NCBI GenBank assembly: GCA_947650285.1
Contig: CANTFL010001191.1
Location: 124,001-188,000 of the forward strand
Source of the DNA: Hyaloperonospora brassicae
Taxonomy: Eukaryota > Oomycota > Peronosporomycetes > Peronosporales > Peronosporaceae
Direction of reading: 5' to 3'
Length of the DNA stretch: 64,000 bases
The position numbers were made by a program, and so were the translations under genes. Under the pieces are notes generated by a model, which searched no databases, was not told the origin of the DNA, and was given only the letters and a program-made list of their open reading frames with translations. Positions 36,567 to 46,385 of this stretch are shown here, one piece after another. The first letter of the stretch is position 1, and each line of letters begins with the position of its first letter.

Positions 36567-36979
36567 TGTAACGGGGCACACCCTTGCGTGAGCTTAACGC
36601 AAGGGTATCGTGCACCGATAAGCGTACACGGGGCAACCGAGGAAGCGGTAGGTAAGACAGAGGCAACACTGTCTTAAATAAAAGTAAAACTGTTATATTA
36701 ATATAATTAAGTCTATAACCACTGTCTCTCTTTTTGACTTAACTTGATTATGCTAATATAACTGAGTGTATGGTGACGTCTCGTCACCACTCATTGCGCG
36801 CGTCTTGCGGCGATTGGTGGGTTGATATCGTCAAGATATCAACCAAAGAGCAGACCCTTTGGTCGCTTCACCAATATCACCATTATCGGTGATATTGTTA
36901 AAAGAATTATTAATATAATATTCTTTATTGTCATTATCTCTCAAATGACAATTTACATGTAACGGGCTGCCCGGTTACA
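36567..36979 (-). repeat. 5' LTR of element 2
   Basis: It pairs with 28958-29371. Differences between the LTRs include changes on both sides of the same stem (GTCAC...GTGAC in one copy, GTCAT...ATGAC in the other), leaving pairing intact. Confidence 0.95.
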
Positions 36980-37598
36980 CCTGGTGGACCAGCAGGGATC
37001 GTTAGGATGAACGGTTGGGGTAACATCGGTGGTCAGGGCAGCACGCCTAGGATCGGCGGTAATGGCCCAGACCCTATTACGGGCTTCGATGCTGGAAAGC
37101 GCGGAGATGTTAAGAACATGTGGGGCCCTATGGGTTCACCCACACACGACAACCTCGCATCTGGTCCAACTCGAGCTGACATACCTGTAGGCACTGGCCT
37201 CCCTAATCCGTATTACAAAGGTGATTAAGGCATCTACGGGCACAAGGTAAGCATGATACGCATCTACCTATTGCCGCTTTGGCGGCCGGGGACGGCACCC
37301 TCCCCAGTCTTCCCAACATCAAACCGCAGCAAGAGTACGCTATCCCGAGCAACTACGAGCAGTACAATTGCATAAAGATGATGATGCGAATGGCACCATC
37401 GACGCTCGGCACATGTTTGCTTCGGCTATATTTGGCGTCATTCCCGGAGCACCGGCCCCAATGCCTGGGGATCGACGCGTCGGAGCGAACGCACGCTCCA
37501 CAATTACTGCTACCCGTCAAACAAGTTGTACCTCCACGCGTCTTACATCGATCTGGAGCGACCACCTCCATCAGCAGCAGATTCATCCATCCCAAGTC
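36980..37598 (+). other. Host or older-element sequence between elements 2 and 3
   Basis: A Gly/Pro-rich frame (37007-37228, e.g. GWGNIGGQG, MWGPMGSP) is open from the element 2 junction. A second frame (37368-37598, Thr/Ser/Gln-rich) runs into element 3 and stays open beyond it. If element 3 and one AAGTC copy are removed, that frame reads on from 45199 to a TAG at 45343-45345. This is the interrupted pre-insertion locus. I recognise no family. Confidence 0.4.
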
Positions 37599-38089
37599 TG
37601 CAACGGGGTTACACGTCGACTGGTAGTCGACGATAGGTGTGGTGCACACAAGAGAGGGGGGGGTACCCTATAAAGTAATTTTAGAACACAGTGAGTGTAT
37701 CAATTGTTGAAGACTGATGTCTGTCATCAATTGATTACTAGATCTTTAGAGAGGTTTTACTTTGAACCTTAGTGACTAGGTTAAATACATTGTTCTATGG
37801 TGTTCTTTAGGTTTAAAGAAGAAATAAAATTCAGTTCCCCTTTTGATCAATAAGAGACACGTGCCTTACGAGGCGTCTTTGATCGGGAGGACAAAAGCAA
37901 CGCCTGTAAAGGTAGCTTGTCCTCGAGCACTCTGTGCTGTGATTCATTTGAATCGTTTGGTCCCTCTGGAACAGGGACCGTTAGCTCTCTAGGCTATTGA
38001 CTCTCGGAGTCGGGTTCTGTGAACCAAAGTTGCTCGTGAGAGCGTTAAGTCTTCATCTGACTTATGGAGCTGTGTAGCTCCGCTACACT
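37599..38089 (+). repeat. 5' LTR of element 3
   Basis: It begins TGCAAC (TGTAAC in the 3' copy) and ends TACA. It differs from the 3' LTR mainly by a longer G run near 37655. Confidence 0.95.
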
Positions 38090-38091
38090 TG

Positions 38092-38108
38092 GTAGCACTT
38101 GTAGTCAA
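38092..38108 (+). promoter_or_regulatory. Primer binding site of element 3
   Basis: TGGTAGCACTTGTAGTC, two bases after the LTR, identical to element 1. Confidence 0.7.
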
Positions 38109-38145
38109 TCTACGCCTGAGTCGTTACGACTGACCCTCTGTGAGA

Positions 38146-39103
38146 ATGAAGCTCTCCACACCCCTCAATGAGGCCCAAAAGGTTGCGATAGATAAGCTAA
38201 CCGCGGCCGTAGGCCCAGAATATGTGGAGTTTCTAGCTGCACAAGGTCCCGATGTGCTCAATGCACGAGTCGAGGCCTTCATACAGTATGAAACAGCCCT
38301 CCTAGGGCAGATTCAAAACCAAGTGGGGTCGGCGTTGCCAACACGCTACGTGGCAATGCCAAATGAAGAGGCTAAGCCTCGTCCTCTTCTGGTGAATGTT
38401 AAATATCACTTCGGGAAGAAGGAGAAAACCTCACCCTTTGAAACCGTGAGATTGAGATGGCTATGAGCTCTGGTCTTATCTCACTGGATAACCAGCGGGT
38501 CTCGCTAACCATCTCCAAGCTCGATGGAAGAGCGAGAGAGTAGGCTCTGACGTGCGGCACGTCGGTCGACTTGGCGTTTCCCACATGGGATTCGATCAAG
38601 TTAGAACTATTGCGAGTTTTCTCGCCGCCTATCCAGGCCTATCGCGTGCGTTCACGTTTCTTGTCCATTCGTCAGGGTAAGAATGAGTTAACGGACTATG
38701 TCAAAGAGTTGAGAACTCTGATGGCTGCTATGCAGTCTGACCCTCTCCCTGAGACATTCTATGTGACTGTCTTTATGGAAGGTCTCCGCACTGGCGCTGC
38801 CAGGACCGAGGTGTTTCGAGTCCATCCCTCGACTTTCGAAGAGGCTGTGAGCATCGCTCAAAATGCTGAGCATAACTTTAAGTATACGAGACTTGGTTAT
38901 ATGAGTACAGACCAAGCTATGCGAGAGCAACCTCTGCAAGCACCTCGGCTTACGGCAAGCCAGAACCGATGGATCTCAGCTATGCTGAAGATGAAGGTGA
39001 AGCGGAGCTTCATGTTGCAGAGCAACGAAAGGAAGTGAGACGTTGTTATACGTGTGGAAGCACCAAACATCTACGCCCTACTTGTCCTTTGCGTAAGCAA
39101 TAA
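38146..39103 (+). pseudogene. Gag of element 3, frameshifted
   Basis: The ATG at 38146 opens the capsid frame (MKLSTPLNEAQKV). A frameshift ends it at 38466. The next capsid piece (to 39038) follows a TAG at 38541 where element 1 has TGG. A further frame change leads to the CCHC knuckle CYTCGSTKHLRPTC (39044 onward) and a TAA at about 39101. The order and motifs are those of a gypsy Gag; three lesions inactivate it. Confidence 0.85.
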
Positions 39104-39252
39104 CGTAACCCTATGGGCCGCAACCAGAAACCTGGTATGGCACGGGGAAGCGTCGACACCCAGTAGGCGCGGGGTGCCCTACTGGTGTAGAACTGAGTTC
39201 TGTCACTTCTCTACGAGGTAGAGCAAAACAGGGCTTAGCACCACAGAGCTCT

Positions 39253-39912
39253 GTGCCAGGAAGCACAGAGCGTAAATATAAGCCTGGCTTATTAGTCGCC
39301 GAGGCGATAGTTAAAGGCTTTGAGAACCATTGGTCGATATCAATCGATTCTGGGACGTCATGCAATTATGCTGGACGTCGTTCCTTTGAGGGGAGTCAGC
39401 AATACGCTGAGGCGCACAAAGCGCACAAAGGTGATTCCATCACTGTTAAGTTAGCGGCATGTAGTCGCGTTACTGTGCCTAAAGTTCCGTTGAACTTGGG
39501 CGTGAAGTTTTTGGACTTTGATAGCACAGAACGCTGTCTTGTCCTTGACTTGGATTCGAGATACGATCTCATCCTAGGCGTGGCCTGGCTTGAACGCCAT
39601 GAACCATGGATCGATTGGAGGTCTAAGACCTTAGGCGCAACGCGCAATGTTCCTAGTGGAGTTTTGGAGAGTCATGAACCCACCTTCGCTAGGCAACAAA
39701 AGCTCTATTGGCGCGAGCCATTGACGGAAGATGTCAATGTGCTGGACATTGGAATGTCGGAGTTGATTAACTCGAATGTCTATGACATGAATGTTGAGCG
39801 GAGCTCTTCTAACGTATTTGAAGAGAGTTGTACTCCGTTGAGTGATACTCGTTGTAATAATGAGTTACTGCATGCTATTAGCATGATTGGCCAAGGGCCG
39901 AGACATCAATAA
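39253..39912 (+). pseudogene. Protease and linker region, element 3
   Basis: An open run of about 219 codons contains the active site SIDSGTSCNY and second motif YDLILGVAWL, both with conserved residues, so the protease fold itself looks intact. It would cleave Gag-Pol. The downstream part is acidic linker toward RT. It is separated from gag and RT by stops and frame changes, hence listed as a pseudogene although the domain is preserved. Confidence 0.8.
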
Positions 39913-39927
39913 TGTAATTCCTCTGAT

Positions 39928-42900
39928 GTGAGTGGGGTGGCACGTGAAATTCCACCGAGTGAGGGTGGCCGAGTTGGCACCACACTGAATGTCGGTAGTG
40001 ACATTGTTGGCAATATGCCAGAGCATACAGGGCTAGACCCGGATGCTGGTCGTGAAGTGGTAAGTGTAAATCCACTGGGTGAAGTGTTCGAGTTACGTAA
40101 CACATCACCAGATGTCGATCAAGACATGAGCTCTCGTATAGAGCGTGCTATATCAGATAGCAACTACAGGGACCCTACTGTCCCGGCCTCTAGGAGGCGT
40201 AAAGTTTCTTTGAGGAAACAATCTCGGCGTCGGGTGGCAACTGTCAAGCGCCAGACGTCTAAGAAGTCACGAAGTGATAATAGTAATAATACACTATATA
40301 CACTTGTCAATGGAATGACCGGCCATGTTGCTGGCAACATTACTCTTGAGACTCTTCCATCTTTGGATACTCTCTTTGAACTAGAGGAAATGTCTGATGG
40401 CGAATTCAGCCAAGCCTTAAGGCAGGAGAATTATCCGACTTAGTGGTCATTCGACCCGATGTTGAGTTGAACTCATCCTCTTTATTGGACGAGTCAGTCC
40501 TTGAGGACACAAAGGCAACACTCAATGCGCGTAGTGGATCTTCGATCCTTAAGGATCCTCTTGATCCGTATTATCCTTTGGTAAAGGAGTTTCAAGACGT
40601 GATGTGTCACGACCCACCGTCTGTCTTACCTCCGGATAGAGGTGTGCGTCATGAAATTGACCTCGTACCTGGAACTAAATACTACGTAACATGGCAGTGG
40701 CCTTTACCAAAGGAGCAGTGTGACGTCATAGACGACTTCTTTCGTGCAAAGTACGCAGCGGGGATGGTTCGTGAGAGCAAATCTCCTCATTCCACGCCCA
40801 CATTTTGTGTCCGAAAGCCCAATGGGAAGTGGCACATTGTTCATGCTTACAATAAGCTTAATGCTGCCACGATCCCGGCTCAGACACTAATCCCTAGGAA
40901 GGATGTTCTTCAGAACAATATGGTGGGATGTACAATGTACAGTGCACTCGACTTAGTCGATGCTTATAATTAATTGCTCATGCGTGAGAAGGATATTCCG
41001 CTGACAGCGGTTAGTACCCCGAGCGGTATGCTCTGGGAGTGGCTAGTTATGCCACAGGTCTTGTCCAATGCTCCAGCTACGTTCAATCATCTTGTGACAC
41101 AACTGTTTTGTCCTCGCCGAGGTTATGCACAAACTTACTTTGATGACATCTTTGTCCATAGTCGTGCTATGAACGGCCGGTCTGATGTGGACAATCACAT
41201 CGACCATTTACGAGCAGTGCTCGAGTGCATGCGCACAAACAGGTTATATGCCAACGCCTCTAAGTGCATCTTTGGTGCACAAGAGATTCCCTTTGCAGGG
41301 TGCTTCATTGGGAAGCGATGTCTTGGAGCGGACCCCGCTAAGGTAAAAGCCATAGTCGATTGACCGGTTCCTAAGAACCAAAAGGACTTACGTAAGTGGC
41401 TTGGTCTCGCCAATTACTTACACAAGTATAGTGAAAACTATGCAGACATGGCTCGGCCATTATCCAATCTCCTTAAAAAGGATGTGGAATGGTGTTGGAC
41501 GAACACCGAGCAGGAAGCCTTTACGCATGTAAAAGAGAGTCTTCTTCATGCGCCAATCTTGGCTTTGCCCGATCCTGATCGGCCTTTCAGTGTCGTCTGT
41601 GACGCATCTGACTTTGCCATTGGCAGTGCTCTGTTACAAACAGATAATGATGGACGGGAACGCGTCATTGCGTTTGAGTCCCGACAGCTAAAAGCAGCTG
41701 AGAAGAACTATCCAGTTCATGACAAAGATATACTTGCGATGAAGTATGCTTTAGTCATATTCAGAGTTCATCTGCTTGGCTCTAGGCCTTTCGTGATCTA
41801 CACAGATCATGCGTCATTACGCACTGCGACCCAGTCGCCACATCTCTCTCAGCGAATGGCCCGTTGGCTCTCATTCTTTGCTGAATACAACTTCGAGGCG
41901 AAGTATAAGCCGGGCAAGCAAAATGCTTTGGCTGATGCGTTGTCACATAGGCCTGACTATGAGCTTGCTCATGTTACGACTCTGTCATCATCGGTCTCAG
42001 ACCTCATTCGTTCGGCATATGCCAAAGATGAACATTGCGTAGCTTTGCTACGTACCCTGAAAAGCAAGGAGTTTAACGACTCAGACATTAAATTGTCGGC
42101 ACGTTTGCGTGAGAGGCTACATCGATATTCCATCGACAAAGGCCTGTTGTGCTATAGCACAGATATGGAGAATACTCCCCGTATCGTTGTTCCTCATGAT
42201 GAGGAGTTGAAGTATCGCATCCTCTATGAGGCGCATGATACTGCGGTGAGCAGTAATCTCGCTCGAGAAAAGACATATAGCTCCGTGAGCCAATATTATT
42301 GGTGGCCCAAACTTTACAAATGGGTAAGCACATACGTGCGTACGTGCGTAACGTGTCAACGGGTGAAACCCTCAGCTCATGCGGCTGCGCCGCTCGCTAG
42401 TCTCCCTATACCCTCTGGGTGCTGGGAATCCATCAGCATGGATTTCATGTTCGGTCTGCCGAAAGATGTGCAAGGCAATACGGTATTGTGGTCTTTAATG
42501 ACTGTTGGAGCAAGATGGCTACTTAAGGCGGTGCCGGATACCATTGATAGTAAAGGTATATCAATGCTGTTTATCGATCGAGTGTTTCAACAACACGGTT
42601 TGCCTGTGGCAATTGTCTCTGACCAAGACCCTCGCTTCACTGGTAAGTATTGGAAGTCTATTTTCAAGGTGCTCGGCACACGTTTGGACATGTCCACGGC
42701 GGATCATCCGCAGAACGATGGTCAAAACGAGCGAGTAAATCGCGTTATAGGTGATATATTACGAAGCGTTTGCGCTAAAACACCAAAACGATGGAGTTCG
42801 ATGCTTCCTGTTGTTGAGTTTGTGTTGAATAACGCTGTTCACGCCTCTATCGGCTTTACCCCGTTCTACGTGAACGGTCTCACACACCCTCGAGTTCCGT

Positions 42901-43262
42901 TAACGCTACCACTACGCGGTTCAGGGCTTGGTGGGGTAGAGATGGCCGATAGGCTTGCTGATATCAGCCCTGCTACTGTTCACAAAGAGGTAAGCGAGTT
43001 TCTCACAACGCGATTGAATGTCTTACGACATGTGCATGACGCACTGGCTGATAGCCACGATAAACAAAAGGAACAAGCTGATGCTATAGGCAGAGGCTGT
43101 ATTGAACATGATAGGGTCGGAGACCAAGTTCTACTCAATGCTAAAAACCTACCTACAAATGTAGTATCTGCTGTCTTCAAGACAAAGTTGCGTCCGCGCT
43201 TCATTGGGCCGTTCACGGTCATCGCTAAGAAGGGATTGGCGTACACGCTCAACCTTCCGTGA
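39928..43262 (+). pseudogene. RT, RNase H and integrase of element 3 with single stops
   Basis: A linker (39928-40443) leads, after a 1-nt frame change, into RT (40443-41363). RT is interrupted by a TAA at 40971 where element 1 has CAA, and holds an intact YFDDIFVHSR box. A TGA at 41361 (TGG in the family) precedes a 604-codon run (41448-43262, same frame). That run has RNase H (VVCDASDFAIG, IYTDHASLRT), the integrase zinc region (CVTCQRVKP) and integrase core (SMDFMFGLPKD, SDQDPRFTGKYW, HPQNDGQNERVNR). A TGA at 43260 separates the C-terminus. Nearly all stops fit single C-to-T or G-to-A changes. Confidence 0.9.
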
Positions 43263-43265
43263 ATT

Positions 43266-43760
43266 ATGCGCACGCACCCAGTGTTCTACGTTGGCTTGAT
43301 TAAGCCGTATCGGGACCCGTCCCATGTGAACTCGGAGGCGCTTGCGCCTGGAAATAAGGCCTTGACGTCGACTGTTGCATCCAAACCAGAAGGTCAAGCT
43401 GACCATCCAGACGGGCTAAGCCCAACTCCAACGCCTGAACACGGGCTTGCATCGCGCCGAGTTTATTCTGGGTATTACCCAATGTCTCTCGGAGACCACT
43501 CAGCTCACGGAGCACCTTCTCATGCTCCTCCTTCGGTACTTCGACCGCCACCGACGCTGCTCGATGAGCAAGGGAACCACCAGTTCCATGTGGAGAAAAT
43601 CCTTCAGCGACGTCGTCGTCGTGGCCAATACCAGTATCTGGTGAAATGGTGAGGGTACCCGGAGTCGGAGAACTCGTGGGAGTATGAGATACCCCTTCGG
43701 CAGGACTGCCCTTACGCCGTGGATGTTTTTGAACATCGTGACCAGGGTCGCCTTGCGACC
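43266..43760 (+). pseudogene. Integrase tail and chromodomain, element 3
   Basis: The frame continues from THPVFYVGLIKPYRDP through a Pro-rich linker to a chromodomain (FHVEKILQRRRRRGQYQYLVKW) and meets a TGA at 43650. The remaining chromodomain residues (GYPESENSWEYEIP) follow in frame after the stop. The segment is overprinted on the other strand by the C-terminal coiled coil of the antisense ORF. Confidence 0.85.
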
Positions 43761-44601
43761 GAGAACGCTTCTCACCAATAGTGGTGGGAGGTAGCATGTT
43801 GCTCCGCACCTTAGGGTCGTGATCCGTGGCTACCATCGTAGCAGGAGAATAACGCGTACATGTACGCAACTGGCCTCTGGCCTTGAGTTTGGCATACTCG
43901 AACCGAAGCTTTCGTTCCAACCGAACGTCGGCCACATCGGCGCTGGACCGCAGCGCTGGCACACTGCTAAGGTGTCGCTTGCGATACACCCAACGGATGA
44001 ACTGATTGTCCTCCTCCTCGGGCAGTTCGCCAGCGAACAACAAGATGGGCACGCCCTTAATCGGTCGAACCGAGACACCACGAGACAAGCTCTCAAGATG
44101 CGCGCGGTACTGACCTTGCGTGGTAAAGAATGGTTCGAGATATCTCTCATTTAGAGCCTGACGAACGGCTATATCTTCTGGCGACGTAGCCTCGGGGCCC
44201 ATTGGCCATGTTGAAAGGCTACGGCCTTCCGTTTGACGGAGTCGTTGCTCCACGTCAGGTGTTGTAAACACGTAACCACTCCGGTTTTGAATAACCGTCT
44301 GGGTATGAGTGCGACGTAGAGCACGCTCCTCACGCTGGAGGGTTAACTCCTGTTGCTCGTCGAGCGGGTTTGTGATGATGTTCTCGTCTGCATCTGTTGT
44401 ATGATGCTGCGCCCCTGGCGCTGTGGTAATACCACGTATAACGAACAGATTCGGTGCTGTTAGAGGTCGAGCCTCAGATAAAGCGGAGTAGGACGATATC
44501 CCTTCATATCCAGGGACACTGGTATCACTACCATAGTCCACATCCTCATTGAGACCGAGGTAGGAGGAAAGTGTCCGAGACTCGTTGGGTGGCGATGCCA
44601 T
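43300..44601 (-). CDS. Intact antisense ORF of element 3
   Basis: A 433-codon uninterrupted frame starts at an ATG (44601) 107 bp inside the 3' LTR and runs opposite to gag-pol, ending inside the integrase C-terminus. The N-terminal half is polar and acidic. A central basic/hydrophobic region follows (RGVSVRPIKGVPILLFAGEL, FIRWVYRKRHLSS). The last 80 residues form a coiled coil (KVLRELSGLRETLGNTQNKL). No known domain is recognised. It is the longest intact protein frame of the element apart from the RNase H/integrase run, in a copy where gag and pol carry many lesions. Element 1 has a collinear, broken copy, and element 2 an unrelated-looking one of the same layout. No promoter is identified. 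Confidence 0.6.
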   Translation of the reverse strand: MASPPNESRTLSSYLGLNEDVDYGSDTSVPGYEGISSYSALSEARPLTAPNLFVIRGITTAPGAQHHTTDADENIITNPLDEQQELTLQREERALRRTHTQTVIQNRSGYVFTTPDVEQRLRQTEGRSLSTWPMGPEATSPEDIAVRQALNERYLEPFFTTQGQYRAHLESLSRGVSVRPIKGVPILLFAGELPEEEDNQFIRWVYRKRHLSSVPALRSSADVADVRLERKLRFEYAKLKARGQLRTCTRYSPATMVATDHDPKVRSNMLPPTTIGEKRSRSQGDPGHDVQKHPRRKGSPAEGVSHTPTSSPTPGTLTISPDTGIGHDDDVAEGFSPHGTGGSLAHRAASVAVEVPKEEHEKVLRELSGLRETLGNTQNKLGAMQARVQALELGLARLDGQLDLLVWMQQSTSRPYFQAQAPPSSHGTGPDTA

Positions 44602-44695
44602 GGTGTTTCGTGTCTTGCCACCGTGAGATTAAGCGCACACACACCGACCTCTTCGAGGAAAGAAACCGATTGACGTTTTGTGGTAACGTCAGTCT

Positions 44696-44707
44696 GGTGG
44701 GGGAGGG
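44696..44707 (+). promoter_or_regulatory. Polypurine tract of element 3
   Basis: A G-rich purine run (GGTGGGGGAGGG) directly abuts the 3' LTR, the position of the plus-strand primer in LTR retrotransposons. Confidence 0.75.
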
Positions 44708-45193
44708 TGTAACGGGGTTACACGTCGACTGGTAGTCGACGATAGGTGTGGTGCACACAAGAGAGGGGGTACCCTATAAAGTAATTTTAGAACACAGTGA
44801 GTGTATCAATTGTTGAAGACTGATGTCTGTCATCAATTGATTACTAGATCTTTAGAGAGGTTTTACTTTGAACCTTAGTGACTAGGTTAAATACATTGTT
44901 CTATGGTGTTCTTTAGGTTTAAAGAAGAAATAAAATTCAGTTCCCCTTTTGATCAATAAGAGACACGTGCCTTACGAGGCGTCTTTGATCGGGAGGACAA
45001 AAGCAACGCCTGTAAAGGTAGCTTGTCCTCGAGCACTCTGTGCTGTGATTCATTTGAATCGTTTGGTCCCTCTGGAACGGGGACCGTTAGCTCTCTGAGC
45101 TATTGACTCTCTGAGTCGGGTTCTGTGAACCAAAATTGCTCGTGAGAGCGTTAAGTCTTCATCTGACTTAAGGAGCTGTGTAGCTCCGCTACA
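44708..45193 (+). repeat. 3' LTR of element 3
   Basis: TGTAAC...TACA, followed by the target duplication AAGTC. Its second half is a run of short palindromic pairs like the other family A LTRs. Confidence 0.95.
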
Positions 45194-45633
45194 AAGTCTC
45201 CATGGATCAAGCGCCGCCTTCGCAACAACATCTCGCGAAGGTCAAAAGGGATCTGCTCAATGTCTCATTTGGCGCACCCGTAGCACCACAAGGACCAGTT
45301 GCGTTCCAGCAGCCACTGCTGCCACTAGAGCACCACGAGCCGTAGATAATGGCACCGCAAGAGGAGCAACACTTGACGATGTACGCAGGCCCGTTTGTAA
45401 TGGGCCCACCGCTTATACTCGCGCGTGTTTCCAAAGGCATCTCGCCAGCTGCTTTAATCAATCCCTTAACAGTATGATGCCAACCTTAATCAAGGCTGAA
45501 AACACGACGATTTATAGAGACACGATGGTAGCTGGTAGCTATTTAGTAAGTAAACACCGGACGCAAAAGGGCCAAAATGTATATTTACTTTGCTTGTTGC
45601 CTCACTTCCTGCCTAACTTCCTGCCATTGTAGG

Positions 45634-45800
45634 AGTTACTTGCTGCTGCCTCGCCTATCCCTAGCAATCGAGCAGTTTCTTATTCCATGTTGCAGTTAAG
45701 AATAATGTGGTTGACACTATTTAGTGTGTTTTTTTATACTTGAATTTAGTATTGCACTAGTTTTGGTACTTTTGAACATTTGTGGTACTGGTTTTGAGAT
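45634..45800 (-). repeat. Right arm of the diverged inverted repeat
   Basis: Reverse complement of about 28622-28818. A TATAAAAGG stretch lies just outside the arm near 45825. No target duplication matches between the outer ends, so the exact termini are unknown. Confidence 0.7.
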
Positions 45801-46014
45801 GAACTCCTATATTTATTCCGCAGATATAAAAGGACCCTTGCGCGCCATGCAGTCCAAGCACCATGAACACGTTTGTACAAAGGTGTATAAAAGGTAGGAC
45901 GTAACAGGTCTAATTAAAATAAAGTGTCTGAAAAGCAAGAAATGGAAGTTGTTTGTTCTTGAAGAGTGATGTTGACTCGAGATACACATTCACTTTGTGC
46001 TAAATAATATTAAA

Positions 46015-46385
46015 TTAGTCTGCATCTATGATGTTGTCAGCCGATCTGCTCGAGCGCCAAATATCGATGAACGCGTCAGCGACGTTATGTACAACGTGAC
46101 AAAGCTTAAACTCGTCACCAATCGCTGACTTCCACTCGTTAAGTCGGACGCTGAGTGACACTTGTTGAGTCCCGCTCGTTGAGCCGGACTCGCCGAGTTG
46201 TACCTGATAGGCGAGATTGTCCCAAATCAGTTTACGTCGCCATGGGCTCACCTCGTTCCAAAACACGAGACGCTGTAGGAAAAGTTGACAGTGTCACACT
46301 TTACTGACAGAAAAAGGTCAAATTTGCTCACCATTTGTTCCTTTACAAAACGCATTTGATTTATCGTCCGTGAGCCTCCGCGCAT
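46015..46385 (-). CDS. Hypothetical two-exon gene divergent from RPL11
   Basis: On the minus strand an ATG at 46385 begins an 18-codon exon (to 46332). A 59-bp GT-AG intron (46331-46273; donor GTGAGC, acceptor CTACAG) leads to an 86-codon exon (46272-46015) that stays open in the matching phase. Exon 2 encodes [18 protein letters not shown] and further protein-like sequence. No family is recognised. The start lies 134 bp from the RPL11 ATG, so the two would share a promoter region. The inverted copy near 63.4 kb keeps exon 1 and the donor but not exon 2. Another frame through exon 1 is also open, so the model is uncertain. Confidence 0.28.

Larger units (their letters stand above)
28958..36979 (-). 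mobile_element. Ty3/gypsy chromovirus element 2 (family B), minus strand
   Basis: The LTRs are 28958-29371 (3' relative to transcription) and 36567-36979 (5'). In transcription order come the primer site, gag, protease, RT, RNase H, integrase and chromodomain, with an antisense ORF toward the 3' LTR. The flanks are CCTTG and CCTGG, a 5-bp target duplication with one change. Gag and Pol lie in different frames with a canonical -1 frameshift site between them. Pol is broken by several frameshifts and the protease has lost its catalytic Asp. The whole element is filled with short perfect inverted repeats at far higher density than its neighbours. Its proteins are clearly distinct from those of elements 1 and 3. 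Confidence 0.95.
37599..45193 (+). mobile_element. Ty3/gypsy chromovirus element 3 (family A), nearly intact
   Basis: It is flanked by perfect 5-bp duplications AAGTC (37594-37598 and 45194-45198). The LTRs of about 490 bp differ at fewer than ten substitutions plus a G-run length change, so it is young. Gag, protease, RT, RNase H, integrase and chromodomain are all present, but at least five nonsense codons and two frameshifts interrupt them. The antisense ORF near the 3' end is intact. It is the reference copy for element 1. Confidence 0.96.

Noticed and set aside
28958..36979. CRISPR-like or satellite array to explain the repeated stems of element 2
   Set aside because: The stems differ in sequence from one another and there is no repeated unit. 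The pattern is local self-complementarity, not direct repetition.
40430..40450. Programmed frameshift before RT in family A
   Set aside because: Elements 1 and 3 both change frame near here, but alignment shows independent 1-nt deletions at different points (6580s in element 1, 40420s in element 3), so it is decay.
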